Part shown: positions 54,422 through 62,307 of the stretch, one piece after another
How the letters are laid out: every line of letters starts with the position of its first letter
Numbering within the stretch: the stretch's first letter is position 1
NCBI RefSeq assembly: GCF_009601765.2
Contig: NZ_CP045699.1
Span: 1,116,001 to 1,180,000 of the forward strand
DNA: 64,000 nt
Direction of reading: 5' to 3'
Source of the DNA: Vibrio algicola
GTDB taxonomy: Bacteria; Pseudomonadota; Gammaproteobacteria; Enterobacterales; Vibrionaceae
The notes under the pieces: model-generated
What the model saw: the letters and a program-made list of their open reading frames with translations, nothing else
The model's database searches: none
Told to the model about the DNA's origin: nothing
Made by a program: the position numbers and the translations under genes

Positions 54422-55828
54422 ATGAAGTTACAACAAGAAGTGAATGATTTAGTCAAACGCAGTCTTGATCGCCATTTACGTTTGGCGGTGACGGGCTTGT
54501 CTCGTGCAGGCAAAACGGCCTTTATCACCTCTTTAGTGAATCAATTACTTCATAGTTCGACCCAAGATAATTTACCTCTATTTGAAGCAAGTCGTAATAA
54601 GCAATTATTAGGCGCAAAGCGGATCCCGCAAACCAACTTAATGGTGCCACGCTTTGATTATGATTTAGCGATTGAGCAACTTAATGAAACCCCACCGCAG
54701 TGGCCAGAACCGACCCGAGATGTTAGTGAAATCCGCTTGGCGATACGTTTTAAGCCGAACAAAGGGGCGCGGCGTCTACTGAAATCAACCTCCACTTTAT
54801 ATTTGGATATTGTTGATTACCCAGGAGAATGGTTGTTGGATCTTCCTTTACTCGATATGAGCTTCGAGCAATGGTCGAAACAACAATTAAAAAATCTGCA
54901 AGGTGATAACGCCACCAGCATTCGAGCTCGTTTAGCCAAAGAATGGTTGGTAAAGTTAAACCATTTTGATTTATATCAGCAGGCCAATGAAAATCGGGTG
55001 GCTGAGTTATCTCGTGCCTATACCGCTTATTTGCATGAATGTAAAAAAGCAGGCTTACATTGGGTGCAACCGGGTCGCTTTGTGTTGCCCGGTGAGCTTG
55101 AAGGCGCGCCGGTGCTGCAGTTTTTCCCTGCCATTCTTGAGTTAGATTCGGATGGTAAACCGGTACAAGGCATCAGCAAAAACTGTGCTTATGCGATGCT
55201 GCGTTCTCGCTTTAATGAATACAAAAAGAAAATCGTTAAAGCCTTTTACCAGCAACACTTTGCCAGTTTTGATCGTCAAATCGTGCTGGTGGATTGTCTG
55301 CAACCACTCAATGCCGGTCACGACTCATTTAATGATATGAGCAGGGCGATCACGCAATTATTACAAAGCTTTAAATATGGACGTAATTCGATTCTAAAAC
55401 GCCTGTTTTCAGCCAAAATTGATAAAGTGTTATTCGCTGCAACGAAAGCCGATCATGTCACCCCAGATCAACATGGCAATATGGTGTCGTTACTCCAACA
55501 ATTGGTTAATGAGGCTTGGCAACATGTGTCTTATGAAGGCATTGATATGGAGTGCATGAGTTTGTCATCGATTCAAGCCACTATGCCAGGTTATGCCAGT
55601 CGCGGTGATACCACCTTACAAGCGATAAAAGGCACCACTCTAGAGCAAGAAACCTTAACACTTTATCCCGGAGAAGTGCCCTCAACGCTACCCAACCAAG
55701 CGTATTGGCAACAACATGGTTTTGATTTTCATCAGTTTAGACCGCTTAAGATCCCGCAAGGTCAATCATTACCCCACATTCGAATGGACAAAGCGATGCA
55801 GTTTTTATTAGGAGATAAACTACGATGA
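54422..55828 (+). CDS. ycjX: YcjX family P-loop NTPase
   Basis: 468 residues, DUF463 family. Walker A motif GLSRAGKT at residues 25-32, and a DxxG-like YLDIVDYPGEWLLDLPLL segment as in GTPase-like folds. Associated with stress and peptidoglycan or phage-shock contexts in enterobacteria; biochemical role unclear. Overlaps the next gene by 4 bases (ATGA), so YcjX and YcjF are translationally coupled, the conserved pair. Confidence 0.93.
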   Translation: MKLQQEVNDLVKRSLDRHLRLAVTGLSRAGKTAFITSLVNQLLHSSTQDNLPLFEASRNKQLLGAKRIPQTNLMVPRFDYDLAIEQLNETPPQWPEPTRDVSEIRLAIRFKPNKGARRLLKSTSTLYLDIVDYPGEWLLDLPLLDMSFEQWSKQQLKNLQGDNATSIRARLAKEWLVKLNHFDLYQQANENRVAELSRAYTAYLHECKKAGLHWVQPGRFVLPGELEGAPVLQFFPAILELDSDGKPVQGISKNCAYAMLRSRFNEYKKKIVKAFYQQHFASFDRQIVLVDCLQPLNAGHDSFNDMSRAITQLLQSFKYGRNSILKRLFSAKIDKVLFAATKADHVTPDQHGNMVSLLQQLVNEAWQHVSYEGIDMECMSLSSIQATMPGYASRGDTTLQAIKGTTLEQETLTLYPGEVPSTLPNQAYWQQHGFDFHQFRPLKIPQGQSLPHIRMDKAMQFLLGDKLR

Positions 55829-56991
55829 GTGAATATAAATCGAAACAAGTTTTCTCAACTGATAAAGCTGATGTTACCCCCAAGTCGGATAAGCGTGAAC
55901 AAAATCAAGATCCTAGAGATCGGTTGGCGCAAGCGACACAACAAACCGGTTATGTCGAAGCCGAACCTTTAGATAAGCTAAACGCCTCGCTGCATTTTAA
56001 TGACCAAGTTCATTTTAACGATCACACGCAATTCACACCGATGACGTTAGAACAACAAGCGGCATCAGATAACGATCTAGCGCTTGAAGAAAAAATAGTG
56101 GCAGTCATACGGCCAAAAGGTAAGCGGCGGATATTTTGGAGCCTAGGCGGATTATCCTTTGCGGGGTTATTAGGCTGGCAATGTGTTGATAATGTTTTAA
56201 CCGCCTATCAAACCCATGATTGGCTATCACTAGGGTGGTCGGCACTGATCGCGAGCGCGGCATCATTTGGTATTGCCGTTACGCTGAAAGAATTATGGAA
56301 ATTACGTCGTCTGGGTAAACAACTGAGTCATCAAGAAAAAGCGATGGATATGATGTTTGCCTCACCAGACAATAAAGCCTCACACGCTTCAAGTTATGGT
56401 AAGGCCGTGCCTTTTTGTGAATCTATTGCTCAAGAAGCGGGTATTACCCTTGAGCATGTCGGCTTTGATCGTTGGAAAACCTCTGTCACTGCCAACCATA
56501 ATGATGCGGATGTGATTGAATTATATGATGCGATGGTGGTCAGCGTGCAAGATCAGCAAGCTAAAAAACTGGTTGCTAATTATGCCTGTGAAGCAGCCGT
56601 TTTAGTGGCGATAAGCCCACTTGCCATTGCCGATATGGCGTTAATTGCTTGGCGTAATTTCAAATTAATTGATGAGCTAGGCAAAATCTATGGCGTTGAG
56701 CTTGGCTATTTCTCTCGTTTACGTTTAGTCAAATTAGTGTTTGTAAATATGGCCGCCGCAGGGGCGAGTGAATTAGTGGTGGATGCCAGCATGCATGCAT
56801 TATCGATGGATATTGCTGGTAAATTATCGGCACGCGCCGCGCAAGGTATTGGCGTCGGATTATTAACCGCGCGCCTTGGTATTAAAGCGATGGCGTTATT
56901 ACGACCACTGCCCTGGCAAAAAGACAAAGCGGTTCGCCTAGCTGAAATTCGCAAACAGATCGTCTTACGAGTGGTGGGTAAGAACAAGTAA
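55825..56991 (+). CDS. ycjF: YcjF family membrane protein (DUF697)
   Basis: 388 residues. Hydrophilic N-terminal ~95 residues, two membrane helices near 99-115 and 130-150, and a C-terminal DUF697 domain (EAAVLVAISPLAIADMALIA, GIGVGLLTARLGIKAMALLR). Partner of YcjX by overlap and conservation. Inner-membrane localisation. Directly upstream of tyrR, the same order as ycjX-ycjF-tyrR in E. coli. Confidence 0.92.
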   Translation: MSEYKSKQVFSTDKADVTPKSDKREQNQDPRDRLAQATQQTGYVEAEPLDKLNASLHFNDQVHFNDHTQFTPMTLEQQAASDNDLALEEKIVAVIRPKGKRRIFWSLGGLSFAGLLGWQCVDNVLTAYQTHDWLSLGWSALIASAASFGIAVTLKELWKLRRLGKQLSHQEKAMDMMFASPDNKASHASSYGKAVPFCESIAQEAGITLEHVGFDRWKTSVTANHNDADVIELYDAMVVSVQDQQAKKLVANYACEAAVLVAISPLAIADMALIAWRNFKLIDELGKIYGVELGYFSRLRLVKLVFVNMAAAGASELVVDASMHALSMDIAGKLSARAAQGIGVGLLTARLGIKAMALLRPLPWQKDKAVRLAEIRKQIVLRVVGKNK

Positions 56992-57059
56992 ATCTTGACC
57001 CTCTGCTTAGCTTGTTTCAAACTAGTGTCAACTTTTCGTGACACTTTAAAGGCAGTACC

Positions 57060-58661
57060 GTGAGATTAGAAGTCTTATGTGAAGACCACACCAATATTAC
57101 GCAGCCATTAGTGGCGTTATTAACGTCATATCAGGTCGAATTGCGGGCGATGGAATTTGCAGGTAATGGCGTTATCTACCTCAATTGTCCAGCGCTTAAT
57201 TTTGAGATTTTTAGTGAGTTGATGGCTAAAATTCGTCAGATCCCGACCGTGACCGATGTCCGGAAAATTCCTTTCATCCCCAGTGAGCGCGAAACACGCG
57301 AGCTGAATGCCATTTTAGATACCTTGCCGGATCCCATCATTTCGATTGGTTTGCAAGGCGAGATCGATATGGCCAATGAGTCCGCATTAGCCTTATTTAA
57401 AGTGACGGTGGAGCAAATTCAGTCATTCAGCATTTTTCATTACATTCCTAAACTACAATCTGCGCCTTGGTTTCATGCTATTAAAAGCGGCGAACCTAAA
57501 ATAAAACCTGCTCAGTTAGATCAAAGCTTATTACGCTATCGCGATAACATTACCATTGAAGGCCTCAACTATTTAATGGATGTGATGCCGGTGATTATTA
57601 CGCAAAGTTCAGGTGAGTCTTTGCTGGCGGGCGCAGTCGTGACATTAAAACCAATTGTCGCATCAGAAGTGAAATTAAAGGCAGTATCACAGTACAATCC
57701 ATTAGGGTTTGAGCATTTTGTTGGCAGTTCTAATATGCATCAACGTTTGATCAACCAAGCGAAAAAACTGGCGATGTTAGATCAACCGCTTTTAATCGAA
57801 GGCGATACCGGCACCGGCAAAGAAATGCTAGCACGAGCTTGTCATAATCGATCATTACGAGCGAATCATGCTTTCTTAGTGCTTAGCTGCGCTTCAATGC
57901 CTGATGATGTCGCAGAAACCGAACTGTTTGGTCATGCGCCAGGAACATTTAACAATGAAGCGGGTCATAAAGGCATTTTTGAACAAGCGGACCAAGGCAC
58001 AGTCTTTCTTGATGAAATTGGCGAAATGAGCCCCCACTTACAGATTAAATTATTGCGTTTCTTGCAAGATGGTTCGTTTCGCCGAGTGGGTGAAGAGCAA
58101 GAAATGCATGTTGATGTACGAGTGATTGCCTCAACCAAGCAAACTTTATCGCAGTTAACCCAAGAAGGCAGTTTCAGAGAAGATTTATACTATCGCTTGA
58201 ACGTGCTTAATTTGTCTATTCCACCATTGCGTGAACGTAGCAGTGATATTTTGCCTTTACTCGATATGTTTGTGGCAAAATACGCTCAACAATTAGGGTT
58301 GCTAACCCCTAGTTATGGAGAACACCTTGTCGAACAATTAAGCTTGTACCCTTGGCCGGGCAATATTCGTCAACTGGAAAATTCGGTGCTACGCGCCATG
58401 ACACAATTGGATAGTGATGTACTGAATTTTGAACACTTTCAGTTACCAAAATTACAACCGAGTGTATCGGCATTTGAAGCACATTTACCCAGCTTTAATC
58501 TTGATGGTAATTTAGATGAGATGATGAAAAATTATGAGTCTCAAATTCTACAACGTTTGTACCAGTCGTTTCCCTCAAGCCGGAAATTGGCCAAGCGTTT
58601 AGAGGTCTCTCATACTTCAATTGCCAATAAACTGCGTGACTATGGAATAAGGAAAGCTTAA
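57060..58661 (+). CDS. tyrR: Transcriptional regulator TyrR
   Basis: Regulator of aromatic amino acid biosynthesis and uptake. 533 residues: N-terminal ACT (about 1-75), PAS (about 80-145), AAA+ ATPase (about 215-430, Walker A EGDTGTGKEMLARA, Walker B GTVFLDEIGEM) and a C-terminal helix-turn-helix (KLAKRLEVSHTSIANKLRDY). The GAFTGA loop is replaced by HAPGTFNNEAG, as expected for TyrR, which works with sigma-70. GTG start with AAAGG in front. The aspC/MFS spacer carries a TyrR-like palindrome. Confidence 0.95.
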   Translation: MRLEVLCEDHTNITQPLVALLTSYQVELRAMEFAGNGVIYLNCPALNFEIFSELMAKIRQIPTVTDVRKIPFIPSERETRELNAILDTLPDPIISIGLQGEIDMANESALALFKVTVEQIQSFSIFHYIPKLQSAPWFHAIKSGEPKIKPAQLDQSLLRYRDNITIEGLNYLMDVMPVIITQSSGESLLAGAVVTLKPIVASEVKLKAVSQYNPLGFEHFVGSSNMHQRLINQAKKLAMLDQPLLIEGDTGTGKEMLARACHNRSLRANHAFLVLSCASMPDDVAETELFGHAPGTFNNEAGHKGIFEQADQGTVFLDEIGEMSPHLQIKLLRFLQDGSFRRVGEEQEMHVDVRVIASTKQTLSQLTQEGSFREDLYYRLNVLNLSIPPLRERSSDILPLLDMFVAKYAQQLGLLTPSYGEHLVEQLSLYPWPGNIRQLENSVLRAMTQLDSDVLNFEHFQLPKLQPSVSAFEAHLPSFNLDGNLDEMMKNYESQILQRLYQSFPSSRKLAKRLEVSHTSIANKLRDYGIRKA

Positions 58662-58785
58662 TGCTGACACTATTGTCATCGTTAAAGCGAAGAATTTGTT
58701 CCGATGAGATCAGGAATGGTCGAAATATTGGGTAACCTGATATACTCGAACAAAGAACAACAATTAATTAAAAAAGTAGGGCTGT

Positions 58786-59262
58786 ATGGCATATTTACCT
58801 TTGGATGAATACCAAAGAAAGTGGATTTTTACTCACCAATCGATGCCGGTTTCTGAGCAAGACTTAATCCATATTAAACCGATCACACAACAACGTGCTG
58901 CGCATTTATGGATGGAAAACATCAGTAAACAAAGCCCAGATGCCGAACGATTAAGCTCATCTGACTGGCCATCTAAAGCCAGTAATTGGAGTGATGAGGT
59001 TGATTGGTCTGCAGCGTGGGAAGCCGACGATCCTGAGTTACCAGCAGAAATTCTCGAGCATATTGATTGGCAAGATGACGTGACAGTGTACTTTTGCTAT
59101 GAGAAGTACAATATCATCGAAACCAAGTGGTCGATTTTTAAAAAGCATTGGAAGAACTTTCTATTTTTCGATGATGGTCCGATTTTAATTGGTCGCCGTC
59201 GTACGGAAGCCTTGTGGTTTAATACCAACGGAACGGTCAAAATAGGTCAACGCATACTATAA
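58786..59262 (+). CDS. DUF2947 family protein
   Basis: 158 residues, soluble, rich in Trp and acidic residues (NWSDEVDWSAAWEADDPELP, VYFCYEKYNIIETKWSIFKK, KNFLFFDDGPILIGRRRTEA). I recognise this as DUF2947, a Vibrio-centred family of unknown function. Single gene with a terminator after it. Confidence 0.75.
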   Translation: MAYLPLDEYQRKWIFTHQSMPVSEQDLIHIKPITQQRAAHLWMENISKQSPDAERLSSSDWPSKASNWSDEVDWSAAWEADDPELPAEILEHIDWQDDVTVYFCYEKYNIIETKWSIFKKHWKNFLFFDDGPILIGRRRTEALWFNTNGTVKIGQRIL

Positions 59263-59298
59263 TTGCACAGACTAAATCAACGGTTTACATATAAAATC

Positions 59299-59323
59299 AA
59301 AGCTGCCAGTGGCGGCTTTTTTT
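59299..59323 (+). terminator. Rho-independent terminator after the DUF2947 gene
   Basis: Stem AAAGCTGCC / GGCGGCTTT (one mismatch), short loop, then T7. Confidence 0.75.
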
Positions 59324-59407
59324 GTCTCTAAAAACTGTTATTTTCCCATCTAAACCAGAAATAGCAGCCTATACTTAAGGTTCTATATATCTGATAGGAA
59401 TAATAAA

Positions 59408-59791
59408 ATGATGAGTAATCCCGTTGGTTGGTTTGAAATTTATGTGAATGAGTTAGATCGAGCGAAGGCTTTTTATCAATCAGTGCTTGATATCAAGTTA
59501 AAACCTATGGGGGATCCAACCGAACATAAAGGCATTGAAATGCTCGCTTTTCCTTCAAATATGGAAACTTATGGCGCGACCGGGGCATTAGTAAAAATGG
59601 ATGGCTATAACGTGAGTGGTAATGGCACGGTAGTGTATTTTTCGTGTCAAGATTGCGCGCTTGAGTCCTCTCGTGTGGTTGCCGCTGGTGGGAAAATCCA
59701 GCAAGCTAAGATGCCAATTGGTGAATACGGTTTTATCAGTTTAGCTATCGACACTGAAGGGAATATGTTTGGTTTGCATTCAATGACTTAA
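59408..59791 (+). CDS. VOC-family (glyoxalase-like) protein
   Basis: 127 residues with a vicinal oxygen chelate fold: VGWFEIYVNELDRAKAFYQS at the start and EYGFISLAIDTEGNMFGLHS at the end, the two beta-alpha-beta modules. The function is unassigned; such proteins include lactoylglutathione lyases, resistance proteins and uncharacterised enzymes. Two adjacent ATG codons (59408, 59411). Confidence 0.85.
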   Translation: MMSNPVGWFEIYVNELDRAKAFYQSVLDIKLKPMGDPTEHKGIEMLAFPSNMETYGATGALVKMDGYNVSGNGTVVYFSCQDCALESSRVVAAGGKIQQAKMPIGEYGFISLAIDTEGNMFGLHSMT

Positions 59792-59835
59792 TACGATTCG
59801 CTATGAAGGTTTGGTAGTGATTTAGGAGCAGGCTA

Positions 59836-61227
59836 ATGGATTTTCAGCATTATCAAAAAATCATATCTGATAATAGTCATCAGATCCTTTTGGTATTAAA
59901 GGATAGCGATACTTATACTCAATTAGCATTGGTATTTATTGTGTTCGGTTGTGCTTTTTGGGTGGCAAAGTCACTGCGAAAAGCCTTTCCAACTTTCGCG
60001 CCATTACCCAGTTCACTCAGTATTGAACAATTAGAATCCGCACAGCAACAAGCAAGTCAGCTTAATCAAAGTGCGGTAGTCAGCCCGTTGCGCAATATTA
60101 GCGCTAAAATAGGCAATTTAATTTTCCCATTGCTCGCTATTTTTATGATGAATTTTGCGGTGGAAATTAGTCATAAACTGCTGGGGCAGTCTTGGCTTGT
60201 GAGTACCGCTCTAACCATCGGACTATTACTGGTTTGCCATCGCATTATCCATGATAACGTCAAATACCGCTTTATTGCTTTTGTGTTTCGTTGGATTGGC
60301 CTACCGTTGCTGTTTTTACATTCGGTCGATTGGTTGAAACCGATTGTCACCATTTTAGAATCAATTGAAATCAATTTAGGTGAAATTAATATATCCGCTT
60401 ATGGTGTGGTGCGTGTTTTGTTGTTTGGGTCGTTATTGTTTTGGTTCGGCCGTATTTCTAACTCGACGGGAAAAGAAATCATTCGTCGCCAACATAGTTT
60501 GGATTTTCGAACCAAAGAAGTGGCTGCCAAACTGTTTGAAGTGACGATCTTTGTGGTGATTTTCTTATTCTTATTACGCATTCTAGGCATTAATTTAACC
60601 GCTCTGGCAGTATTTGGTGGGGCACTCGGTGTCGGATTAGGCTTTGGATTACAAGCCATCGCCTCTAATTTTATTTCCGGTATTATTATCTTGCTCGACC
60701 GATCTATTTCAGTCGATGATTATATTGAACTGCAAGATGGCCGAACCGGAGTGGTACGCGAATTAACTTTACGCTCGACTACCTTAGAAACCTTTGATGG
60801 TAAAGATATCATGGTGCCGAATGAAAAGTTTGTCACTGAAAGCTTTACCAACTGGACCCATAAAAATAAGAAGCAACGCTATCGTGTCGATTTTTCTGTG
60901 GCTTATGATTCAGACATCCGAAAACTGGTTGATATCATTAAACAAACTGTCGCCTCACACGAGCAAGTGATCAGCGGAGAAGGGGTTCCATTTGAAGAGC
61001 AACCCGATTGCGAAATCGATGGGTTTGGAGATTCAGGGGTCAACATGTTTGTCGAGTTCTGGATGTTAGGGATTGATGATGGTAAGAATCGAGTGGGTGG
61101 TGATTTATTGCTTATGATTTTTGAAGCGATGCGTGCCAACGGCTTCCAGATCCCATTCCCACAACGTGAAATTCGGATGTTGAAAGGCCATCAATCAGAT
61201 AAAGCAGATCAACACCCGCCGGAATAA
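59836..61227 (+). CDS. Small-conductance mechanosensitive channel family (MscS-like)
   Basis: 463 residues with four or five membrane helices before the pore helix. The MscS core is clear: VFGGALGVGLGFGLQAIASN (pore TM3) and FISGIIILLDRSISVDDYIE (beta domain entry). Longer than E. coli MscS because of extra N-terminal helices, thus MscK/YbdG-like in layout. Likely an osmotic release valve. Ribosome-binding site AGGAG. 44 bases after the VOC gene, on the same strand. Confidence 0.9.
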   Translation: MDFQHYQKIISDNSHQILLVLKDSDTYTQLALVFIVFGCAFWVAKSLRKAFPTFAPLPSSLSIEQLESAQQQASQLNQSAVVSPLRNISAKIGNLIFPLLAIFMMNFAVEISHKLLGQSWLVSTALTIGLLLVCHRIIHDNVKYRFIAFVFRWIGLPLLFLHSVDWLKPIVTILESIEINLGEINISAYGVVRVLLFGSLLFWFGRISNSTGKEIIRRQHSLDFRTKEVAAKLFEVTIFVVIFLFLLRILGINLTALAVFGGALGVGLGFGLQAIASNFISGIIILLDRSISVDDYIELQDGRTGVVRELTLRSTTLETFDGKDIMVPNEKFVTESFTNWTHKNKKQRYRVDFSVAYDSDIRKLVDIIKQTVASHEQVISGEGVPFEEQPDCEIDGFGDSGVNMFVEFWMLGIDDGKNRVGGDLLLMIFEAMRANGFQIPFPQREIRMLKGHQSDKADQHPPE

Positions 61228-61229
61228 AT

Positions 61230-61838
61230 TTATGCGGCGCACTGGCTACAATTAAGGCTTTTCAGATGAGCTTTAAATTGTTCTTGAATGGATAAGAAAG
61301 CCTCCACCACCACAGGGTCAAAGTGCGATCCTTTCTCCTCAACGATAATGTGCTTGGCTTTTTCAAAGCTAAAGGCCGGTTTGTAGCTGCGTTTTGAGGT
61401 TAGTGATTCAAATACATCGGCTAATGCCACGATTTTAGCACTAAATGGAATCTCATTGGCTGCTATTCCCATAGGGTAGCCGGAGCCATCAAACTTTTCA
61501 TGATGGTATAAAATCACATCCGACAAAATCTGATAAGTTTGCTCATCAATATCTAAGCTCAAGGTATCAATATATTCTTTACCCAATGTGGTATGGGTTT
61601 TGATCAGAGTAAATTCATCCTCGGTGAGTTTATTTGGGCTGCTTAAAATATCTTCGGGTAGAAATTGTTTTCCGATATCGTGCCACAAGGCGGCAATTTC
61701 GATCGCCGTTTTAAATAAAGGTGTTATTTGGGCATGTTGCTTGGCTAAGTGCTCGACCAGCAGCATAGTATAAGAGGTTGTGTTAGTGATATGACAAGTG
61801 TAGTAAAGGCTGTCGCGAACATAAGGGCTTTGTTTCAT
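61230..61838 (-). CDS. HD-GYP domain phosphohydrolase
   Basis: 202 residues with no receiver or sensory domain. Metal motif His-Asp is in AALWHDIGKQFLPEDIL and the HD-GYP signature in YHHEKFDGSGYPMGIAANEI, followed by ALADVFESLTSKRSYKPA. HD-GYP proteins hydrolyse cyclic di-GMP, so this is a candidate c-di-GMP phosphodiesterase acting as a single domain. Convergent with the MscS-like gene (2-base gap). Confidence 0.9.
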   Translation of the reverse strand: MKQSPYVRDSLYYTCHITNTTSYTMLLVEHLAKQHAQITPLFKTAIEIAALWHDIGKQFLPEDILSSPNKLTEDEFTLIKTHTTLGKEYIDTLSLDIDEQTYQILSDVILYHHEKFDGSGYPMGIAANEIPFSAKIVALADVFESLTSKRSYKPAFSFEKAKHIIVEEKGSHFDPVVVEAFLSIQEQFKAHLKSLNCSQCAA

Positions 61839-62141
61839 CTATGTAGGGACTCACAATTAAGGCATTAGCCATTAAAATTACAACATCCATGTCAATCGAA
61901 AGCGGCCAGTATTATCATCAATGATTTGGCTAGGCTCTATTTGCGCAAAGTATAGATTAAAATTGTATGATTATTAAGCTAAACAATGTCAATTTATTAT
62001 CAACTCGCTTATTTAGAGCATAAGTTATTGTTATATAATATTTAATATTTTTATGTTGTGAGTTGTATCTGAATTCATACATTAGCCTACTACTTTAGTG
62101 GTATATCTGGTGGGGGGGTAGGAGTGGTGTCGTCGGTCAAC

Positions 62142-62169
62142 TTATCATCAGCTGGTGATAAAGATCACA
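62142..62169. promoter_or_regulatory. Palindrome overlapping a CRP-like site
   Basis: TTATCATCAG / CTGGTGATAA (62142-62161) is a 20-bp palindrome with one mismatched pair. Overlapping it, GGTGA-TAAAGA-TCACA (62154-62169) matches the CRP consensus TGTGA-N6-TCACA at nine of ten half-site bases. It is about 315 bases upstream of the HD-GYP start, far for a direct operator of that gene. Confidence 0.5.
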
Positions 62170-62231
62170 TCAACTTTGGCCTTTTGCTCGGGAAAGTGGA
62201 CGATCAGCAAATATCAACTTAATTTTAATCG

Positions 62232-62256
62232 AACGACCATTACATGTATGGTCGTT
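62232..62256 (-). other. Perfect hairpin 3' of the Hsp70-family gene
   Basis: 9-bp arms AACGACCAT / ATGGTCGTT with a 7-base loop, about 50 bases beyond the Hsp70 stop. No T-run on the minus strand; possibly a 3'-end hairpin or operator. Confidence 0.5.
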
Positions 62257-62307
62257 GGGTTTAATCAAGTTGCGGTCTTAAATGTTATGCCAATCAAACA
62301 GACCTAG

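Larger units (their letters stand above)
61839..62307. other. Intergenic region between HD-GYP and Hsp70 genes
   Basis: 469 bases between two minus-strand genes: the HD-GYP promoter side on the left, the Hsp70 3' end on the right. It is AT-rich and holds a G7 run (62112-62118), a 20-bp palindrome (62142-62161), a CRP-like site (62154-62169) and a perfect hairpin (62232-62256). No ORF or known RNA was recognised, but an undetected small RNA is possible. Confidence 0.55.

Noticed and set aside
57060..58661. TyrR as a sigma-54 activator
   Set aside because: The AAA+ domain lacks the GAFTGA loop (HAPGTFNNEAG instead), as in known TyrR proteins that act with sigma-70.
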